Origin: a bacterium
GTDB taxonomy: Bacteria; Patescibacteriota; Saccharimonadia; Saccharimonadales; Saccharimonadaceae
DNA: 10,215 nt
Assembly: GCA_029565375.1 (NCBI GenBank)
Contig: JAKQOF010000068.1
Coordinates: 1-10,215, forward strand
Direction: 5' to 3'
A program made the translations under genes and the position numbers. The first letter of the stretch is position 1. Every line of letters starts with the position of its first letter. Below are positions 5,363 to 10,215 of this stretch, piece after piece. Below the pieces are notes generated by a model. That model made no database searches, had not been told where the DNA came from, and saw nothing but the letters and a program-made list of their open reading frames with translations.

Positions 5363-6266
5363 ATAATGAGGCAACTTTTAGTAACGCGCGTTCAATTAGC
5401 AGCCACGGCTCAGCCCGTGATAGCTTCATGTCATCATCGGCTTCTGCAAAAATAGTGATGATCTTTTTTGCACCGCTTCTTCCCTTTTGCTTTGCAACAG
5501 GTTGTAACTTCGAAAGAACATACGGATGAATAGCCAAATCTTTCGCGGCGTTATCACTGGGCTCTGCGACGGCCGCAGCGGCTAGCTGAAACGCTTGGCT
5601 AGATAGTAGTGCAAATAGACGATACGGGTCTTCTGTGAGTTCAAGTGTCTGAACCATTGATGCAACCTTTTGTGAATTACCCTTTAACGCGGCGTCAAAC
5701 AAATTAAAAACGTTATCAGATGGTGTTGCGTCAATCACCTGCTCAATTACCTGATCTGTTACCCCGTCAAGAAGCGCTAGCTTATCGAGTGCGTGATATA
5801 ACGCCCATTGGTCAAGACCAACGCGGTGCACGATCAGTTGAGCACTTTTTGTGTTCAGTTTGACATTCATCGCTACCGCTTGCTCACTCACCCACCGAAC
5901 AGCCTTGCCCTCGTCACGGTCAGTCCACGGTACGCAATCAATCACTTGGGCGACTTTTTTTAACTCTTTATAGGTAGTAGTTCGCTTGTCCGGTCTGCTT
6001 TCAACAAGTACGATGCTAATGTCATCGGAGATACGAGCTATCCAGTCACCAAAGTACGGCCACACGGCCTTGTTCTCAGATAAATTCTTAATCACAATCA
6101 AGCGCTTGTCAGCAAACAACGTGCCGCCCATCATAAGGTCAGGGAGTTGGCGAAGTTCAAGCTCTGCGCCATCAATCCTTTCGGCAATGCCATCAAAATC
6201 ACGAACGATAGCTACCAGCTCTTGCTCAATCTCGAATGTATTATCGCCGGATAGTAACGTTATCAT
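5361..6266 (-). CDS. holA: DNA polymerase III delta subunit
   Basis: Delta is the clamp-loader subunit that binds and opens the sliding clamp. The 301-aa product begins MITLLSGDNTFEIEQEL, the usual degenerate nucleotide-binding start of delta (G/S-x-D-x-F). It continues with LMMGGTLFADKRLIVIKNLS at about 45-64, the typical 'slfsdkrlvvi' strand, and PDKRTTTYKELKK near 95-107. The C-terminal collar domain shows PYRLFALLSSQAFQL and HPYVLSKLQPVAKQKGR, then a helix ending ADDDMKLSRAEPWLLIERALL, corresponding to the family's 'D..lK.g....llleral' end. Length is a little below the roughly 340 aa of Escherichia coli. The start at 6266 follows a TATACT box by 8 bases, without Shine-Dalgarno. It sits 16 bases after mutM and converges on rpsT, an adjacency also known in Firmicutes. 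Confidence 0.93.
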   Translation of the reverse strand: MITLLSGDNTFEIEQELVAIVRDFDGIAERIDGAELELRQLPDLMMGGTLFADKRLIVIKNLSENKAVWPYFGDWIARISDDISIVLVESRPDKRTTTYKELKKVAQVIDCVPWTDRDEGKAVRWVSEQAVAMNVKLNTKSAQLIVHRVGLDQWALYHALDKLALLDGVTDQVIEQVIDATPSDNVFNLFDAALKGNSQKVASMVQTLELTEDPYRLFALLSSQAFQLAAAAVAEPSDNAAKDLAIHPYVLSKLQPVAKQKGRSGAKKIITIFAEADDDMKLSRAEPWLLIERALLKVASL

Positions 6267-6274
6267 ATGTGTTT

Positions 6275-6280
6275 AGTATA
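6275..6280 (-). promoter_or_regulatory. Probable holA promoter -10 box (leaderless start)
   Basis: TATACT lies 8 bases before the holA ATG, inside the 16-base mutM-holA gap. The predicted +1 near 6268 leaves about 2 bases of leader. No clear -35 lies in the end of mutM. Confidence 0.45.
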
Positions 6281-6282
6281 CC

Positions 6283-7149
6283 CTAGAGTAGCTGGCAATG
6301 AGGGCAAATGTGCGTGCCGCGTCCTGCTGCCTTGAACTTGATAATCGTCGCGTGGCATCGTGGACACTCCAAACCTTCGCGTCGAAACACGCGTGCAAAG
6401 TCCATATAACTCCCCCGCTTGCCCTCAGCATCCACGTAGGTATGATTGCTACTTCCTCCCTTTTCGATTGCAAGGTTCATCACCATACGTAGTTCTGTAT
6501 ATAACGTATCGAACTCGGCTTTTGTTATCGTCTTGACCAATCGCTTTGGATGAATCTTTGCGCCCCATAACGATTCGTCGGCATATATGTTCCCAATACC
6601 TGCGACAACCGACTGGTCAAGCAGCGCGGCTTTAATGGACGTGTTTGCACGCCGCGTAAAACGCTCGGCAAACTGCTTCATCGTAAAGTCAGCTTCGAGT
6701 GGTTCGGGGCCGACCTTCTTCATAAAATCAATATTCGGCACCTCGACCGTAGGGATAAGCTTCATCCAGCCGAATTTTCGTTGGTCATTAAAGAAAAGCT
6801 GCGAGTTGTCGTCAAACATAATTGTCACCCGTGTCGACTTGTCAGGCAGCTGATTCACCAGACTGTCATTGGGATGACCTGCACCAAAGCGCGTCTCGCC
6901 AACGTACACAAGCTGTCCTGTCATCTTAAGATGAATCACCAACGTATAATCTGTCGAAAGATCAATAAGCAGTACTTTTGCACGACGACGAACAGCAATG
7001 ATTGATGCCCTGTGCATAAATGCCTCGACGTCTGCTGGGCTGTTGGGGAAACTCTTTGGCGTGTCATGAATTGTTTGACGGATGACTTTACCGATAATCA
7101 GCGACTCTAGGCCACGGCGTACCGTCTCGACTTCTGGGAGTTCAGGCAC
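6283..7149 (-). CDS. mutM: Formamidopyrimidine-DNA glycosylase (Fpg/MutM)
   Basis: MutM excises 8-oxoguanine and formamidopyrimidines from DNA and cuts the backbone by beta,delta-elimination. All functional residues are visible in the 288-aa product. They are the N-terminal PELPEVETV with catalytic P2 and E3, K58 in RRRAK, the base-flipping triad M76, R124 and F126 (DQRKFGW), and the helix-two-turn-helix GIGNIYADESLW with N187. The C-terminal zinc finger has C262, C265, C282 and C285, with R277 in AGRGTH. Start is GTG at 7149, needed to place P2; the preceding GAGGAA acts as Shine-Dalgarno. The first 8 bases overlap the end of the HAD gene (GTGCCTGA contains its stop), which suggests translational coupling. 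Grouping with polA echoes the polA-mutM pairing of Firmicutes and fits a base-excision-repair unit. Confidence 0.98.
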   Translation of the reverse strand: MPELPEVETVRRGLESLIIGKVIRQTIHDTPKSFPNSPADVEAFMHRASIIAVRRRAKVLLIDLSTDYTLVIHLKMTGQLVYVGETRFGAGHPNDSLVNQLPDKSTRVTIMFDDNSQLFFNDQRKFGWMKLIPTVEVPNIDFMKKVGPEPLEADFTMKQFAERFTRRANTSIKAALLDQSVVAGIGNIYADESLWGAKIHPKRLVKTITKAEFDTLYTELRMVMNLAIEKGGSSNHTYVDAEGKRGSYMDFARVFRREGLECPRCHATIIKFKAAGRGTHICPHCQLL

Positions 7150-7723
7150 GTTGTTCCTCTATAATGCGAGCAACCCCAGCCTGTGCATCCTGAGTGTGTG
7201 TATACAAGACTGCCTGCATGCCAGCAAGTTGTGAGCCATCAATATTCTTCATCAAATCGTCGATCATGATACATTCATGCGGCTGCACGCCCAGTCGATC
7301 TGCCATCATCTCAAATATTTCTTGTGCTGGCTTTGTGATGCCTACCTCACCGGACAGAATAACTTGCTCGAACAGCTCATCACGTAGGCTTCGTGGCAAA
7401 AAGTCGTCAAGTCCACCTCGACGTACATTGCTGAGCAGCCCAACCTTGTATTCGTTTGCAGCGCGCAGGTCACGAATCCAGTTGATAACAGACTCGTTCA
7501 ATACATTCTCGCGTTCGTATCGCGCCCGACGGTCTTCAAGCGATATCCCAAGCAAGTCAGTGACGTGTGCCTCTAATTCATCAGATGTAATGTAACCATA
7601 ATCAGACCGCATAAAAAGATCGTGAAGTTCCTGCGCGTGTTCAGGAAAATCTATCTTTAGTGACCCCTTGCCGTCCGTCACAAGGACGCCAAAACAATCG
7701 AAAATTATTGCTTTTATAGCCAT
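7142..7723 (-). CDS. HAD-superfamily hydrolase
   Basis: The 193-aa product shows the four HAD motifs. Motif I is FDCFGVL, with nucleophile D9 and Phe at the +2 position where phosphatases usually have Asp. Motif II is LLSN with S98, motif III is TKP with K131, and motif IV is MIDD with D155 and D156. A helical cap lies at about residues 20-85. The fold resembles the YihX/haloacid-dehalogenase-like group, in which motif I is often D-x-G/F-G-V. D11 is absent, so phosphatase activity is not assured and the substrate cannot be named. The start at 7723 is backed by AAAGGAGGT four bases upstream, the best Shine-Dalgarno in the right half. A TATAAT at 7742-7747 overlaps the previous gene's stop. The stop TGA overlaps the mutM start, so the pair is probably one transcript. 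Confidence 0.9.
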   Translation of the reverse strand: MAIKAIIFDCFGVLVTDGKGSLKIDFPEHAQELHDLFMRSDYGYITSDELEAHVTDLLGISLEDRRARYERENVLNESVINWIRDLRAANEYKVGLLSNVRRGGLDDFLPRSLRDELFEQVILSGEVGITKPAQEIFEMMADRLGVQPHECIMIDDLMKNIDGSQLAGMQAVLYTHTQDAQAGVARIIEEQRA

Positions 7724-7726
7724 ACA

Positions 7727-7747
7727 ACCTCCTTTGTTTCTATTATA
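7727..7747 (-). promoter_or_regulatory. Promoter -10 box and Shine-Dalgarno of the HAD-mutM unit
   Basis: TATAAT (7742-7747) is followed by AAAGGAGGT (7727-7735) and the ATG at 7723. The predicted +1 is near 7735, so the leader would be about 12 bases and made almost only of the ribosome binding site. No -35 at proper spacing is clear; TTGATA at 7761-7766 is only 13 bases away. Confidence 0.5.
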
Positions 7748-8348
7748 AACGTATCTTTGATATCAATGTGTTTGCGGTCGGTATCTGGCTGGTGAACAAC
7801 TGTGTCAACTGAGTCAAGTTAGCATCAAGCGATCCTCTTGAGCCCTTACACGTCGATGTCCACAATGTTTTTACAGATGAGTTGTCTTTTAAAATTTCAA
7901 ATTGATACACCAAGCCTGTCGCACAAATGCCGCGAATGTCGTTCTTGTCACCGCTCAGCTCCGTTCCCTTTGCAAGGTTAGCTCGATCGAGCGCAAAGAC
8001 AAACTCCTCGTACGCCGTGACATTATTGCTCAACTGGACGCCATCAATACGTTTATCAAGGTACCCAGTAAAGGTCGTGAGTGAACGACTCGATGGGCTA
8101 ACACTAATTTGATATGACCGAAAATCTTCGTCTGCCACGATAGTGCCACGAACGGTCATGCGAACTGACCTATCAGCCGTTGATGACACAAGCGCCTCTT
8201 TGCTGACATCAACTTGCGTGGTTGTTGATTGTGTACTACCCGAAAAAAAGACAGCGCGTGCAAGTGATACTAACGCGGCGATTGCAACAGCAACAATAAT
8301 AAGTACGAGTGCGATGGGAATGATACGAGAATTTCTGTAGGTAGCCAT
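7743..8348 (-). CDS. Membrane-anchored protein of unknown function
   Basis: I do not recognise a named family. The 201-residue product starts with a short positive segment (MATYRNSR), then one hydrophobic helix at about 9-35, and then a Ser/Thr-rich linker. A soluble domain follows, rich in beta-strand-like segments: RSVRMTVRGTIVADEDF at 60-76, SYQISVSPSSRSLTTFTGY at 78-96, and AYEEFVFALDRANLAKGTE near 112-130. With an N-terminal positive charge and no lipobox or signal cleavage site, the domain should lie outside the membrane. C142 and C167 are the only cysteines and could form a disulfide. I believe similar proteins occur in other Saccharibacteria, from memory only. It starts 41 bases after polA and ends within the HAD gene's promoter. 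An AAGG seven bases before the ATG may serve as a weak ribosome binding site. Confidence 0.82.
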   Translation of the reverse strand: MATYRNSRIIPIALVLIIVAVAIAALVSLARAVFFSGSTQSTTTQVDVSKEALVSSTADRSVRMTVRGTIVADEDFRSYQISVSPSSRSLTTFTGYLDKRIDGVQLSNNVTAYEEFVFALDRANLAKGTELSGDKNDIRGICATGLVYQFEILKDNSSVKTLWTSTCKGSRGSLDANLTQLTQLFTSQIPTANTLISKIRL

Positions 8349-8359
8349 ACAATAACCTT

Positions 8360-8387
8360 AGTATCTTTAGGGGTGCGTGTCAATCAA
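8360..8387 (-). promoter_or_regulatory. Possible promoter of the membrane-anchored gene
   Basis: TTGATT (8382-8387) and GATACT (8360-8365) are 16 bases apart in the gap after polA. The predicted +1 near 8353 gives a leader of about 5 bases. Matches are moderate. Confidence 0.4.
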
Positions 8388-8389
8388 GA

Positions 8390-10215
8390 CTACAGCTCGC
8401 CCCAGTTTGCACCAATACTCACGTCTACCTTCAATTTGATGCCCAATTGGGGCGCAATACCCTCCATAACCGTCTGCAAGATGTTAGCAATTTTTTCAGC
8501 GTTCTCTTTTGGTGCCTCGATTAAAATGCTGTCGTGTATTTGCAGGATTTGCTCACCAAGATCACCGAGTTGTCTATCAACTTCCAACATAGCGAGTTTC
8601 ATCAAATCGGCCTCAGTCCCCTGTATTGGCATATTGGCTGCCGCGCGCTCGGCACCCTGACGTACCATAAAGTTACTGCTGTGAATATCAGGCGTTGGAC
8701 GTCGACGTCCAAAATATGTTTCGACGTAGCCATTTGTCCGAGCGTTTGCAAGCGTTGTATCAATATAGGCACGGATTGGTGAACGCAGTTCAAAGTAGCG
8801 GTCGATAAACTTCTTTGCCTCAATAAAATTCATACCCGTTGCCGCGCTCAACCCATGTGGGCTCATGCCATATAGCACACCGAAGTTAATCACCTTGGCG
8901 TCGCGTCGCTGCGCCTTTGTGACCTCATCCATGGCAATGCCATATACCTCGCTGGCGGTCTTGGTATGAATATCAACGTCACCATTAAAGTCAGCGATCA
9001 TCTCCTTGTCACCAGCTAAAATCGCTGCCAGACGTAGCTCAAACTGTGAATAGTCTGCGCTAATAAAAATGTTACCCTTGTCTGGCACAAACGCCTCGCG
9101 AATCTTGCGACCAAGGTCTGTGCGCACGGGGATGTTTTGTAGGTTCGGGTTGATACTGCTCAGGCGTCCCGTTGCGGCGACGTCTTGGTTAAACGTGGTA
9201 TGAATGCGCTGATGACTGTCGGCAACTGTTGGCAACGTATCAACATACGTGTTCTTGAGTTTTGCCAACTCACGCGTGCGTTCGATTAATTCAATGATCG
9301 GATGTTGACCACGCAGTTTATCCAGCTCCTTTTGGCCGGTGCTATAGCCCGTTTTGCCCTTTTTAATACCTGCTGTTGGTAGCTGCAACTTAGTAAATAA
9401 CACCTCTGATAATTGCGCAGGGCTGGCAATATTAAAGTCATACCCTGCCATCGCATACATTTCTTGTTCCAATTTTTTGTGCTCATCACCCAGTTCTGCA
9501 CTCATATCTGCCAAGAGTTTTGGATCAATTTTGATACCACGGTGTTCCATCAAAAACAAAATATATGTTAATGGAAAATCAAAATCCTTGGCTATGGTGG
9601 CAATCTTTGGCTCTGCCTCGAACGCTATCATCTGCTCGTCATATAATCGCCATATGGCAGCTGCACTTGTTGATGGGTCATCGATAAGCTCTTCACCGAT
9701 CAGGCCTGAGAGCGAACGATCTCGCGTCAGTGGATTAATCAGAAAGGCGGCCTGGTGAATATCATGCAGTTCGCCAAAGCGCACAAAGACATTGTGGGCT
9801 GCCAACTGATGATACAGTATTTTACTGTCATAACTAATAACTGTCGCCAGTTCAAACACGCGCCACACGCTTCTATCCAGGTCAGCAATCTTGCTGCTCG
9901 TTATGGTAGTACTGTTCTGTGAAAGCCACACAGTATCATCAACAACCTGCAATATAACTGGACCATCAATGCTTACTGTCCCGGGCCACGTTGTATGTAT
10001 GAGTGGCACAATCGCAGGATGCGTTGTTGTAGTGACCTGACCAATAGGATGAAGCTGCATGTGCTTCGGTAACCGCTTAATCAACGAGTGAAACTCAAGA
10101 CGTTTCAAGATGTCCTCTACTTTACCAAGATCGATATCATTAATGTCGGCGATGTCCCAGTCCAGTTTCACCGGTGCATCAACCCAAATACGACCAACTT
10201 CCTTGCTCATGTAGG
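8390..10215 (-). CDS. polA: DNA polymerase I, 5' end cut by the window edge
   Basis: PolA fills gaps in repair and Okazaki-fragment processing. The frame is open to the right edge. The ATG at 10210 begins SKEVGRIWVDAPVKLDWD, which matches a mid-protein position in full-length PolA just after the 5'-nuclease domain. I therefore take the gene as partial, not as a Klenow-like short form. Numbering from that Met, the region corresponding to the 3'-5' exonuclease (about 65-215) lacks the DxE metal-binding motif; only SYDSK near 126-130 recalls its second motif. The polymerase domain is intact: TGRLSSINPNLQNIP (347-361), motif A DYSQFELRLAA with D386, and the O helix RRDAKVINFGVLYG with R435, K439, F443 and Y447. 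Motif C is QIHDS with D560, where the usual following Glu is Ser561. The protein ends GANWGEL. Expected function is polymerase plus, upstream, 5'-nuclease, without proofreading. Confidence 0.96.
   Translation of the reverse strand, partial: YMSKEVGRIWVDAPVKLDWDIADINDIDLGKVEDILKRLEFHSLIKRLPKHMQLHPIGQVTTTTHPAIVPLIHTTWPGTVSIDGPVILQVVDDTVWLSQNSTTITSSKIADLDRSVWRVFELATVISYDSKILYHQLAAHNVFVRFGELHDIHQAAFLINPLTRDRSLSGLIGEELIDDPSTSAAAIWRLYDEQMIAFEAEPKIATIAKDFDFPLTYILFLMEHRGIKIDPKLLADMSAELGDEHKKLEQEMYAMAGYDFNIASPAQLSEVLFTKLQLPTAGIKKGKTGYSTGQKELDKLRGQHPIIELIERTRELAKLKNTYVDTLPTVADSHQRIHTTFNQDVAATGRLSSINPNLQNIPVRTDLGRKIREAFVPDKGNIFISADYSQFELRLAAILAGDKEMIADFNGDVDIHTKTASEVYGIAMDEVTKAQRRDAKVINFGVLYGMSPHGLSAATGMNFIEAKKFIDRYFELRSPIRAYIDTTLANARTNGYVETYFGRRRPTPDIHSSNFMVRQGAERAAANMPIQGTEADLMKLAMLEVDRQLGDLGEQILQIHDSILIEAPKENAEKIANILQTVMEGIAPQLGIKLKVDVSIGANWGEL

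Noticed and set aside
7158..7163. TATAGA before mutM as another leaderless promoter
   Set aside because: The spacing fits, but mutM overlaps the HAD gene and has a GAGGAA ribosome binding site, so coupled translation from the HAD transcript explains it better. Kept only as a possible weak internal start.
10208..10210. ATG at the right edge as the true start of a short, Klenow-like polA
   Set aside because: The sequence after it matches the middle of normal PolA, the frame remains open upstream, and no Shine-Dalgarno is visible in the five remaining bases. A full gene with 5'-nuclease domain beyond the edge is more likely, though not provable here.
1..10215. CRISPR array, insertion sequence, tRNA, toxin-antitoxin or defence system
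   Set aside because: No regularly spaced repeats, transposase, terminal inverted repeats, cloverleaf or small paired genes were seen on either strand.

Overview
The window reads as a stretch of a small-genome bacterial chromosome, most likely Candidatus Saccharibacteria (TM7) or a close Patescibacteria/CPR relative. This rests on compact gene packing, a DHH-family relative placed next to truB, a lysine/alanine-rich S20 tail and a PolA with a decayed proofreading domain. I base the lineage on recognition of gene content and protein style, not on a search. UGA is used as an ordinary stop (truB, the HAD gene), so this is not one of the CPR groups that read UGA as glycine.

Layout, left to right: pnp (minus strand, running off the left edge); a small three-helix membrane protein (minus); a Nudix hydrolase (plus); rpsO/S15 (minus); truB (minus); a 543-aa DHH-phosphoesterase relative with lost catalytic motifs and a long Pro/Ala tail (minus); rpsT/S20 (plus, with a basic tail); holA (minus); mutM (minus); a HAD-like hydrolase (minus); a 201-aa single-pass membrane-anchored unknown (minus); and polA (minus, running off the right edge). 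No mobile element, CRISPR array, tRNA or rRNA was seen. No gene-free stretch exceeds 300 bases; the longest gaps are about 170 bp (4719-4891) and 140 bp (1035-1174).

Functionally there are two blocks. The left block, nrnA-like / truB / rpsO / pnp, echoes the classical bacterial order rbfA-nrnA-truB-ribF-rpsO-pnp (translation and RNA turnover), but the phosphoesterase is degenerate and a Nudix gene plus a membrane gene sit between rpsO and pnp. The right block, polA / unknown / HAD / mutM / holA, is a replication and base-excision-repair cluster read in one direction towards rpsT. Two convergent gene pairs (Nudix/rpsO and rpsT/holA) share bidirectional hairpin terminators of nearly identical sequence.

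The most interesting signals are: (1) a pseudo-enzyme DHH protein with a disordered tail of about 255 residues; (2) a repeated arrangement in which a TATAAT-like box lies only 6-9 bases before the start codon with no Shine-Dalgarno, implying leaderless mRNAs for several genes including rpsO, truB and holA, next to other genes with conventional leaders; (3) the paired terminators with a compensatory base change; and (4) a PolA with Ser in place of the conserved Glu after the motif C aspartate. Most of the window is ordinary housekeeping, and no clearly new multi-gene system is evident.
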